Part shown: piece after piece, positions 1-6,347 of the stretch
How positions within the stretch are numbered: the stretch's first letter is position 1
How the letters are laid out: the number at the start of each line of letters is the position of its first letter
NCBI GenBank assembly: GCA_045125935.1
Contig: JBGVNW010000014.1
Location: 46,462-110,461, forward strand
Direction of reading: 5' to 3'
Length of the DNA stretch: 64,000 nucleotides
Source: CAG-877 sp045125935
GTDB taxonomy: Bacteria > Bacillota_I > Bacilli_A > RF39 > UBA660
Notes under the pieces: model-generated
Told to the model about the DNA's origin: nothing
What the model saw: the letters and a program-made list of their open reading frames with translations, nothing else
Databases searched by the model: none
Program-made: the position numbers and the translations under genes

Positions 1-2259
1 GAAAAACATTATTATGTACAAATCCTAGGTGGACTTGCTATTCACTATGGAAATATTGCTGAAATGAAAACTGGTGAAGGAAAGACCCTAACAAGTGTTT
101 TACCAGCATATTTAAATGCCTTATCAGGAGATGGAGTACACATTATTACTGTCAATGAATACCTTGCAACACGTGATGCAGAGTGGATGGGAAGAATTCA
201 TGAATTTTTAGGTTTAACTGTTGGTGTTAACACAAGAGATTTATCAGCAAAAGAAAAACAAGCTGCCTATAATTGTGATATTCTATATTCAACAAACAAT
301 GAGATAGGATTTGATTATTTAAGAGATAATATGGTAGTTCATAAAGAAGATAGAGTTCAAAGAAAACTAAACTTTGCTATTATCGATGAGGTTGACTCAG
401 TTTTAATCGATGAGGCTAGAACACCATTAATTATTTCAGGTGGGGAAATGAAAAGCGCCAATTTATATACAGACGCTGATCATTTTGCAAAGAGTCTAAA
501 AGAAGAACAAGATTATATCTATGATGAAAAAACAAAAAGCGTTAATCTAACTGAAGCAGGTTCAGATAAAGCTGAAAAAGCATTTAATATTAAAAACCTT
601 TATGAGATAGATAATGCTTCATTGCTTCACTATATTAATCAAGCTCTAAGAGCTAATTATTCAATGCGAAAAGATGTTGATTATGTAGTACAAGAAGGTG
701 AAGTAATTATTGTTGACCAATTTACTGGTCGATTAATGAAAGGTAGAGCTTATTCAGATGGTCTACATCAAGCAATTGAAGCTAAAGAAGGCGTTAGAAT
801 TAATCAAGAAACAAAAACTCTAGCAACAATTACTTTCCAAAACTTATTTAGAATGTATAAAAAACTCTCTGGTATGACAGGTACAGCCAAAACAGAAGAA
901 GAAGAATTTCGTAATATTTACAATATGTATGTTATTGAGATTCCAACAAATAAAGAAGTTATACGTATTGATGCACCAGACCTAGTGTATGCAACAAAAG
1001 AAGCAAAATATAAGGCAATTGTTGAATTTGTAAAAGATAAATATGAAAAAGGACAACCAGTTCTAATTGGTACCATTGCTATCGAAAGTAGTGAATTAAT
1101 TAGTAGTTTATTAAAACAAGCTAAAATTCCTCATGAAGTATTAAATGCTAAGAATCATGCACGTGAAGCAGAAATCATTTCAAAGATTGGATTAGGAAAA
1201 TCTGTAACAATCGCAACAAATATGGCCGGACGTGGTACAGATATTAAACTATCTGATGAAATTAAAAATTTAGGTGGTTTGTGCGTAGTTGGAACAGAAA
1301 GACATGAATCCCGTCGTATTGATAATCAGTTAAGAGGTCGTTCTGGTCGTCAAGGAGATCCTGGATACACTCAATTCTTTGTTTCAATGAAAGATGATTT
1401 GATGGTGCGCTTTGGTTCTGATAGAATTGGCGAAATGATGAATAATATGGGACTTGGAGATCAAGCTATTCAAAGTAAAACATTTACTAAATCAATTGGA
1501 ACAGCACAAAAAAGAGTTGAAGGAAATAACTTTGATGTTCGTAAATCTTTATTACAATATGATGACGTTATGAACAATCAAAGAGAAATTATTTATGAAA
1601 AGAGAAATAAAATTCTAGATAGTGATTCAATTCATGAAATGGTTCTAAGTACTTTTAGACATCACGTAGAAGACTTAGTAAATTCACATATAGCCCCAGA
1701 AGGTTATTTAACTGAAAAAGACTATTCAGAAATAGTAGAGTTTGCTAATGAAAATCTATTAAAACAAGATATAGAAAAAAATTCTGTTAATGAATTAAGT
1801 CCAGAAGATTTAATTGATAAAATAGCAAAACTTGTAATAGAAGAGTATGAGGCAAAATTAGAATCAATTCCATCAGAAGTAACTGCGGAATTTGAAAAGG
1901 TTATAACATTACAAGTGTTAGATAAATATTGGATGGAACATATCAATACAATGTCCCATTTAAGAGAAGGTATCCATTTAAGAGGATATGCCCAAGAAGA
2001 CCCACTAAGAGCTTATACAATGGAAGGATTCGATTTATTTGATGGAATGCTTCAAAGAATTGATAAAGATGTTTCAATTTTCTTATTAAAAGCTGAAATA
2101 AGACAAAATATAGAAAGAAAAGTAGTTGCAAAAAAACAGATTACTAATGAAAAAGACGAAGGCGTAAAAAAAGCTCCAAAGAAATCAGAAAAAGTAAGTA
2201 GAAATGCACCTTGTCCATGTGGGTCGGGTCGCAAGTATAAGCAGTGTTGTGGCAAATAG
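1..2259 (+). CDS. secA: Protein translocase subunit SecA, 5' end cut off by window
   Basis: SecA is the ATPase motor that pushes preproteins through SecYEG. The frame is open from base 1, so the first Met at 64 is internal: the residues before it (LGGLAIHYGNIAE) are the normal lead-in to the SecA Walker A motif MKTGEGKT. Other landmarks are the DEVDSVLIDEARTP Walker B region, the TNMAGRGTDI motif of the second helicase domain, and a C-terminal zinc-binding SEC-C motif (CPCGSGRKYKQCC) right before the stop. About 752 residues are present, so only a short N-terminal part is missing. In Bacilli secA is normally followed by prfB; here prfB lies 12.6 kb away, and the last 47 bp of this gene recur twice downstream. 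Confidence 0.98.
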   Translation, partial: EKHYYVQILGGLAIHYGNIAEMKTGEGKTLTSVLPAYLNALSGDGVHIITVNEYLATRDAEWMGRIHEFLGLTVGVNTRDLSAKEKQAAYNCDILYSTNNEIGFDYLRDNMVVHKEDRVQRKLNFAIIDEVDSVLIDEARTPLIISGGEMKSANLYTDADHFAKSLKEEQDYIYDEKTKSVNLTEAGSDKAEKAFNIKNLYEIDNASLLHYINQALRANYSMRKDVDYVVQEGEVIIVDQFTGRLMKGRAYSDGLHQAIEAKEGVRINQETKTLATITFQNLFRMYKKLSGMTGTAKTEEEEFRNIYNMYVIEIPTNKEVIRIDAPDLVYATKEAKYKAIVEFVKDKYEKGQPVLIGTIAIESSELISSLLKQAKIPHEVLNAKNHAREAEIISKIGLGKSVTIATNMAGRGTDIKLSDEIKNLGGLCVVGTERHESRRIDNQLRGRSGRQGDPGYTQFFVSMKDDLMVRFGSDRIGEMMNNMGLGDQAIQSKTFTKSIGTAQKRVEGNNFDVRKSLLQYDDVMNNQREIIYEKRNKILDSDSIHEMVLSTFRHHVEDLVNSHIAPEGYLTEKDYSEIVEFANENLLKQDIEKNSVNELSPEDLIDKIAKLVIEEYEAKLESIPSEVTAEFEKVITLQVLDKYWMEHINTMSHLREGIHLRGYAQEDPLRAYTMEGFDLFDGMLQRIDKDVSIFLLKAEIRQNIERKVVAKKQITNEKDEGVKKAPKKSEKVSRNAPCPCGSGRKYKQCCGK
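2213..2259 (+). repeat. SEC-C 3'-end repeat, copy A (end of intact secA)
   Basis: This is the last 47 bp of secA, encoding CPCGSGRKYKQCCGK and the TAG stop (from its Pro codon on). Near copies at 3228-3274 and 5426-5470 encode almost the same peptide with different synonymous codons, so they are homologues that have diverged rather than recent exact duplications. The layout fits an integration target at the 3' end of secA, where an incoming element restores the gene end and pushes the old end downstream. Confidence 0.75.
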
Positions 2260-2319
2260 CCCATAAATAAAGGGTTTGTAAGTTTTTTTCAAAATTCAAA
2301 AATGGAAGAAAAATACCAT

Positions 2320-2368
2320 TAGATACGTTTTAGATACGTTTTTACAATTCTATAACGTATCTTTTTTT
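2320..2368 (+). repeat. TAGATACGTTT direct repeats and hairpin, left end of cassette 1
   Basis: TAGATACGTTT occurs twice in direct orientation at 2320-2330 and 2331-2341. An inverted AACGTATCT follows at 2354-2362 and then a T run, so the second copy could also form a terminator hairpin for secA. The same motif recurs at 3099-3117, at the other end of the cassette, and at 5526-5538. Confidence 0.6.
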
Positions 2369-2405
2369 ATAGAAATATTATATAATTAAGATAGGAGTTG
2401 ATAAT

Positions 2406-3095
2406 ATGAAATTAATATTAAATGGTGGTGGCGTTGGTAATTCAGTAACTTCTGCAAGACAAAAATTAAATGAATTAATTGATCACACAAAGAGGTGTTT
2501 ATATGTTCCGCTAGCGTGGCCAGATAAATCATTTGATGGATGTTTAGAATTTATGACAAATGAATTAAAAGATGTCGATATACCTGGAATTGATATGATA
2601 AAAAGTGGACAAGAATTATATAATAAAAACTTTAATGATTACTCTTTTATCTATATAGGTGGGGGAAATACATTTAGTTTATTAAAAGATTTAAAAGATA
2701 GTGGTTCATTTGAAAAAATAAAGGAATATTTAAAAAATGATGGTATTGTATATGGTGGTTCAGCGGGAGCTATTATATTTGGAAAGGATTTAGATTCATG
2801 TATAACAGACGATGAAAATGAAGTCCGTTTAACTGAAATATCTGGTTTTGATATGTTAAATGGATATTCTCTATTATGTCATTTTACAAATAGAGATGAA
2901 ACTAGAACTGAAAAAAGTAGGGAATATTTATTAGAATTGTCAAAACAAAAACCGATTTATGCAATACCGGAAGAAGATACAATTTATGTGGATGAAACCG
3001 GAATTCAATTCATCGGAACAAGACCATATTATATATTTGAACATGGAAATGTTCAGCAGGTAAATTTAGTCGAAGAATCCAAACTAAAAAGATAA
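2406..3095 (+). CDS. Peptidase S51 (dipeptidase E-like) family protein
   Basis: The 229-aa protein matches the peptidase E/cyanophycinase-like serine peptidase fold. It has the N-terminal beta strand LILNGGGVG, a central IYIGGGNTFSLL segment and the nucleophile elbow YGGSAGAIIFG, whose Ser is the expected catalytic residue. The length fits the family (about 200-235 aa), and members cleave small peptides, often Asp-X dipeptides. There is no signal peptide, so it should be cytoplasmic. The start has a good ribosome site (TAGGAG) and a -10-like TATAAT at 2381-2386. It is the only gene between SEC-C copies A and B, so it appears to be cassette cargo. The exact substrate is unknown. Confidence 0.85.
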   Translation: MKLILNGGGVGNSVTSARQKLNELIDHTKRCLYVPLAWPDKSFDGCLEFMTNELKDVDIPGIDMIKSGQELYNKNFNDYSFIYIGGGNTFSLLKDLKDSGSFEKIKEYLKNDGIVYGGSAGAIIFGKDLDSCITDDENEVRLTEISGFDMLNGYSLLCHFTNRDETRTEKSREYLLELSKQKPIYAIPEEDTIYVDETGIQFIGTRPYYIFEHGNVQQVNLVEESKLKR

Positions 3096-3098
3096 ATT

Positions 3099-3117
3099 TA
3101 GATACGTTTTTAGATAC
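3099..3117 (+). repeat. TAGATACGTTTT/TAGATAC repeat pair, right end of cassette 1
   Basis: TAGATACGTTTT at 3099-3110 is followed at once by TAGATAC at 3111-3117. Phase and orientation match the pair at 2320-2341, so the S51 peptidase gene is bracketed by the same tandem motif. Such paired short direct repeats are typical of recombinase arm-binding sites; that role is inferred. Confidence 0.55.
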
Positions 3118-3227
3118 AAATTTTAGCACTTATAGAAAAATAATTCATATATTTAGAAATCTTTTTCCAAAAATAAGAAGAAATTAGCAAAATATAGGAA
3201 TAAAAATTCAATTTTAAATGAATTAAA

Positions 3228-3274
3228 GTCCATGTGGCAGTGGTAAAAAATATAAGCAGTGTTGTGGTAAATAG
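3228..3274 (+). pseudogene. SEC-C 3'-end repeat, copy B (orphan secA gene end)
   Basis: This is a second copy of the secA 3' end. It reads PCGSGKKYKQCCGK and TAG in one frame, but the upstream frame is closed by TAA at 3224-3226, so it is only a gene end. Similarity to copy A starts abruptly at GTCCATGTGG and runs through the stop into the following AAGGGTTTG stretch. Lysine and glycine codons differ from copy A, suggesting it came from a different SecA lineage or is old. Confidence 0.75.
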
Positions 3275-3346
3275 CTTATTTTATAAGGGTTTGCAAGGAT
3301 TTGAAAAAGTAAAAAATACGTAAAAAATAGTGATTTTTGTTAAAAT

Positions 3347-3367
3347 GTTTGCAATTTGTTTGCAAAC
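3347..3367 (+). repeat. GTTTGCAA inverted repeat, left end of cassette 2
   Basis: GTTTGCAA and TTGCAAAC form perfect 8-bp arms around five bases. A very similar element followed by GTATAG lies at 5274-5293, just before SEC-C copy C, so the pair brackets the two genes of cassette 2. A recombinase or accessory factor site is the likely role (inference). Confidence 0.55.
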
Positions 3368-3409
3368 GTATAGAAATCTTGCAAACAAATAAAAAAATAG
3401 TGTATGAAG

Positions 3410-3436
3410 CTAGTCAATCTGACTGGTTTCTTTTTT
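3410..3436 (+). terminator. Hairpin with T run upstream of the ART-like gene
   Basis: CTAGTCA and TGACTGG pair around ATC (one G-T wobble) and are followed by TTTCTTTTTT. No complete gene ends here, so it may insulate the cassette gene from transcription coming from secA. Confidence 0.55.
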
Positions 3437-3487
3437 ATTAAAATCACTATTATTTTGTTTGATTACAAAGGATAGTATGAATGTTTA

Positions 3488-3496
3488 TGGTATAAT
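3488..3496 (+). promoter_or_regulatory. Extended -10 promoter of the ART-like gene
   Basis: TGG directly precedes TATAAT, an extended -10 element, 21 bases before the ATG. The bases after it, ATAGGAGTTGATAA, are the same as the leader of the S51 peptidase gene in cassette 1. Confidence 0.55.
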
Positions 3497-3516
3497 ATTT
3501 ATAGGAGTTGATAACA

Positions 3517-4368
3517 ATGTATAACAAAGAAAAATATATTAATAATGTTATTACTAGATTTAGTGGTAATGCAAAAGATATATTATTAAAACAAATTGAC
3601 CTGTTTTATAATGCGAATGATGAAATTTCAAAAAATAGATATGATATAGGTGATGATGTTAGATTAAAAAAGGGTACATTTATCCATGGTATATTTGGAG
3701 AATTAGAAAATTTTGATTTTACGATAGAAAATGGATTTATATCAACTGATTTTACTTCTGAAGCAAGACCTAATAAAATAAATAATAGTGTTGGTGTGTG
3801 GAATATACAAGATGATATGTTGTTAAAAGACTATATCAATCAATATAGTGGATTTACTATTTCATATTCAATTGGTAGAGGCCCAGGATCTAAAATAATT
3901 AGTAAGTTAATCCCATATCATAAATTTGATGAGATTACTGAAGAAATAAATAATAATGATGAAATATGGTCTTATTGGGGTGAACAAACAAAAGAAGTAA
4001 GGTTTATTCCTAGTTTAGTTTCTAATAAAAGACAAATAGCTTTTATACTAAATATGGATTCAGACTATGCTAAAAAACTTGCATATAATGATGTATGGAA
4101 CTTAGATTTTGATGAAGAAACTTTAATGTCATTCTTAGATTATAGATATGTTGAAAAATTTATTAATGAAGATAGGGTAAAAAGAGATGCGATTACTACT
4201 GATAGAGAATCTGCAATTATGTTTGGTTTACCTATAAATTTGGTAGAAGGTGTTTTTATAGGTAGAAAGATAGAAAAAGATAATAAAGCTTTAGATTACA
4301 TAAAATCTAAATTACCTGATTGTTATATTTGTAATTTAGATGGTAAGGTAATAGTTAGTAATAAGTAA
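3517..4368 (+). CDS. Unknown protein, possibly ADP-ribosyltransferase-like
   Basis: I do not recognise this 283-aa protein as a named family. The ATG at 3517 is preferred to a TTG at 3508 because AGGAG lies eight bases or so before it. It is soluble, acidic and without signal peptide. Two parts are suggestive: GTFIHG followed by ENGFISTDF, which resembles the His-Gly and Ser-Thr-containing strands of ADP-ribosyltransferase folds, and a C-terminal stretch with SAIMFGLPINLVEGVFIGRK that resembles a polymerase- or toxin-associated ART tail. No convincing catalytic Glu could be assigned. It sits 30 bp before dinD in the same cassette and probably shares its transcript. Confidence 0.6.
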   Translation: MYNKEKYINNVITRFSGNAKDILLKQIDLFYNANDEISKNRYDIGDDVRLKKGTFIHGIFGELENFDFTIENGFISTDFTSEARPNKINNSVGVWNIQDDMLLKDYINQYSGFTISYSIGRGPGSKIISKLIPYHKFDEITEEINNNDEIWSYWGEQTKEVRFIPSLVSNKRQIAFILNMDSDYAKKLAYNDVWNLDFDEETLMSFLDYRYVEKFINEDRVKRDAITTDRESAIMFGLPINLVEGVFIGRKIEKDNKALDYIKSKLPDCYICNLDGKVIVSNK

Positions 4369-4398
4369 TTATTAATAGTCTAAAAAAGGAGGGTTAAA

Positions 4399-5223
4399 AT
4401 GTATGCTATAGAAGAATATAATGAAAAAACATTTGAAGATATTAAACACGTTGATGATAGAGGAAATGAATATTGGGAAGCAAGAGAATTACAACAGATT
4501 TTAGGTTATAAAGAATGGAGATATTTTTCATCAGTTATAGAAAAGGCTCAAGTTGCATGTTCTCAGAGCAATAACAGTATCAATTCCAATTTTGGTGTAA
4601 ACACCAAAATAGTAAAAACAGGGGTTTCTTCTAAGACAATTATCGACTATAAATTAAGCCGATATGCTTGCTATTTGATAGTGCAAAATGCAAATCCTAA
4701 ATTTAAGGCAGTAGCTTTAGGACAAACGTATTTTGCAGTTCAAACAAGAAAAATGGAATTGACAGAAGAAGAGTATAGTAAATTAACTGAAGATGAAAAA
4801 AGATTGTATAGAAGAAAACAAACTAGAGATGGCAACAAAATTTTATATAAAATTGCCAAGGAAAAAGGTGTAAAAAACTTTGATAGATTTACGAATGCAG
4901 GTTATAAAGGTTTATATAATGGAGAAACAGCAAATGATATAGCAAAAAGAAAAGGATTAAGATATAGAGAAGATATATTAGATAATATGGGGAGTGCTGA
5001 ATTGGGGGCTAACATATTTAGAATAACTCAAACCGAAGCATTATTAGAAAAACAGGAAGAACCTAACGAACAAATTGCAACAAATACTCATTATAAGGTA
5101 GGAAAGACAGTTAGAAAAGCAATTGAAGAACTAGGCGGGACAATGCCAGAAAATTTACCAACGCCAGAAAAATCTATTAAAGAATTAGAACGTGAAGAAT
5201 TATTAAAAATTACAAATAAATAA
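4399..5223 (+). CDS. dinD: DNA damage-inducible protein D (DinD-like, BRO-N)
   Basis: This 274-aa protein fits DinD. It opens with a BRO-N-like domain (YWEARELQQILGYKEW at about residues 25-40), continues with the conserved SRYACYLIVQNANP segment and the GQTYFAVQTR motif near residue 105, and has the basic RRKQTRDGNK helix. In E. coli, DinD is SOS-induced and inhibits RecA-mediated strand exchange. Here it has a strong ribosome site (AAGGAGGG) and no obvious DinR/LexA box (GAAC-N4-GTTC) upstream. It is the second gene of cassette 2. DinD and BRO-N proteins are common on mobile DNA, which agrees with the surrounding repeats. Confidence 0.85.
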   Translation: MYAIEEYNEKTFEDIKHVDDRGNEYWEARELQQILGYKEWRYFSSVIEKAQVACSQSNNSINSNFGVNTKIVKTGVSSKTIIDYKLSRYACYLIVQNANPKFKAVALGQTYFAVQTRKMELTEEEYSKLTEDEKRLYRRKQTRDGNKILYKIAKEKGVKNFDRFTNAGYKGLYNGETANDIAKRKGLRYREDILDNMGSAELGANIFRITQTEALLEKQEEPNEQIATNTHYKVGKTVRKAIEELGGTMPENLPTPEKSIKELEREELLKITNK

Positions 5224-5273
5224 TATTCTTAGACTAAAATATAATTTTCTTATGGAGGTCGAATGCAAACATT

Positions 5274-5293
5274 GTTTGCAATTTGTGTGCAAA
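5274..5293 (+). repeat. GTTTGCAATTTGTGTGCAAA, right end of cassette 2
   Basis: This differs from the left-end element at 3347-3367 by one base across its first 20 positions and is likewise followed by GTATAG. It lies about 130 bp before SEC-C copy C, in the same orientation as the left copy. Confidence 0.55.
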
Positions 5294-5425
5294 AATTGCA
5301 AAATGTATAGTAACGATAATACTATATGTACGATATATACCGAATCTTACCAGACATTGTAATACCTAGGAAACCGTATAATACTGTATGTATCGCATAG
5401 TACTATATATACTAGATTTTGATTA

Positions 5426-5470
5426 CCTTGTGGCAATGGTAAGAAATATAAGCAATGTTGTGGTAAATAA
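5426..5470 (+). pseudogene. SEC-C 3'-end repeat, copy C (orphan secA gene end)
   Basis: This third copy of the secA 3' end reads PCGNGKKYKQCCGK and TAA. Similarity begins at CC(T)TGTGG, the same place as in copy B. It alone is followed by an excellent terminator, so it may be the original chromosomal end of secA displaced by two insertions (inference). Confidence 0.7.
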
Positions 5471-5473
5471 ATT

Positions 5474-5497
5474 AAAGCCCTTGAAATAAGGGTTTTT
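5474..5497 (+). terminator. Terminator after SEC-C copy C
   Basis: AAAGCCCTT pairs with AAGGGTTTT around GAAAT and runs into a T tract. Copies A and B have degraded versions of the same AAGGGTTT sequence, which suggests this was the native secA terminator. Confidence 0.75.
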
Positions 5498-5525
5498 TAC
5501 ATACCTGCATACAGACAAAATTTAT

Positions 5526-5587
5526 TAGATACGTTTTTAAATGTGTTCTGAGAGCTTATCTAAAATTATCTGAAATAAATTAGATAC
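5526..5587 (+). repeat. TAGATACGTTTTT and TAGATAC motifs after copy C
   Basis: The cassette-1 type motif appears again at 5526-5538, with a TAGATAC at 5581-5587. This suggests that the DNA to the right began as another element of the same type, although no fourth SEC-C copy was seen before prfB. Confidence 0.5.
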
Positions 5588-5664
5588 AATAAAAATCGAT
5601 ATTTTCAAGGATTCTGGAAGATATGAACCACTACAAATGTGACATTGGTATTTTAGTGGTAATA

Positions 5665-5693
5665 TTGATAAAAATATAATAAAATGATACAAT
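5665..5693 (+). promoter_or_regulatory. Promoter TTGATA-17-TACAAT
   Basis: A -35 TTGATA (5665-5670) and a -10 TACAAT (5688-5693) are 17 bp apart. Transcription would begin near 5700, which rules out an ATG at 5692 as the start of the following gene. Confidence 0.6.
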
Positions 5694-5751
5694 GCTTTTG
5701 AAAAATAAATATAAGAAACTAAAAGGAGTGTTATTAATTGAAAAAAAGAAA

Positions 5752-6051
5752 ATGCATAAACTAGATTTGATTTTTATAGTTGGAATTGGTGTTATAGCAA
5801 TATTAAGTGCATTGATAGATTGTTTCTATGTGAAAGTTTTTCCTGTGTTTTCTATTGTGAGTGTATATTATGTTTCTTATCCTCTATTGATTATACTTCT
5901 AATATTTTCTTCACTTAAATATAAAGAAAAATAAGACAAGCCAGAATATATTAGATGGTATATGTGTTTTATTTTACCATTTTTACATATTGTGTTTATA
6001 ATAGTTGGCTTTATAATTGGTATACTATTAAAAAATTTCTTTAATCTATAA
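5752..6051 (+). pseudogene. Small multi-span membrane protein, broken by a stop codon
   Basis: Two hydrophobic segments (LIFIVGIGVIAILSAL and YYVSYPLLIILLIFSSL) are followed by TAA at 5932-5934. The same frame then continues without a break as DKPEYIRWYM and a third membrane span (IVFIIVGFIIGILL) to a TAA at 6049-6051. The joined product would be about 100 aa with three or more spans, so I read this as one gene with a nonsense mutation. The 5' end also looks damaged: AAGGAG (5723-5728) is well placed for a TTG at 5738, which is one base out of frame across a run of A. Function is unknown. Confidence 0.6.
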
Positions 6052-6104
6052 TTAACAAACAAGATAGCAATAAGTAATAAAATTGATGACAAAGCAAAGA
6101 ATGA

Positions 6105-6137
6105 ATAGAGTGTATTATATATGTATACTCTATTTTT
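6105..6137 (+). terminator. Terminator-like hairpin
   Basis: TAGAGT pairs with ACTCTA, with weaker inner pairs, and is followed by TTTTT. It would end transcription of the broken membrane gene. Confidence 0.5.
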
Positions 6138-6297
6138 ATATGTGAAAAAAAGATAAAGAGAGTGATAAAATGATTAGCATAAAAAAAGAGAAAACGTATA
6201 TCAATATTGTTTTAAATTGTGAAAGTTAAATGAAGAATATAAAAGCAACTAAAATTTAATCTTTTAATTTAAAAAATCAAAATATGCTAAAAGAGTA

Positions 6298-6306
6298 TGC
6301 TATAAT
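6298..6306 (+). promoter_or_regulatory. Extended -10 promoter of the radical SAM cluster
   Basis: TGC followed by TATAAT forms an extended -10 about 40 bp before the ATG at 6348. No good -35 is visible, as expected for this promoter type. Confidence 0.5.
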
Positions 6307-6347
6307 TAAAATAAGTTTATTAATAATAGTAGTGAGAGGTAATTTTT

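Larger units (their letters stand above)
3096..3507. other. Gene-free junction between cassettes 1 and 2
   Basis: This stretch of about 410 bp holds, in order: the TAGATACGTTTT/TAGATAC repeat pair (3099-3117), an unmatched AT-rich part, SEC-C copy B (3228-3274), a degenerate copy of the sequence that follows secA, the GTTTGCAA inverted repeat (3347-3367), a terminator-like hairpin (3410-3436) and the promoter of the next gene. No complete gene is present; the SEC-C reading frame is closed just upstream by a TAA. Confidence 0.7.
5224..5691. other. Gene-free junction after dinD
   Basis: About 470 bp with no gene. It contains the right-end GTTTGCAA repeat of cassette 2 (5274-5293), a run of short repeated TA-rich motifs such as ACTATAT and ATATATACC (about 5330-5420) that could be protein-binding arms, SEC-C copy C (5426-5470), a strong terminator (5474-5497), further TAGATAC motifs (5526-5587), a palindrome with ACCACTA/TAGTGGT arms (5629-5663) and a promoter (5665-5693). 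Confidence 0.7.

Noticed and set aside
64..2259. secA starting at the Met at 64
   Set aside because: The frame is open from base 1 and the residues before that Met are conserved SecA sequence, so the gene is cut by the window edge.
1722..2264. Minus-strand reading frames inside secA, and similar opposite-strand frames within other genes
   Set aside because: They lie wholly inside strongly supported genes, have no ribosome sites or family features, and reflect AT-rich codon patterns.
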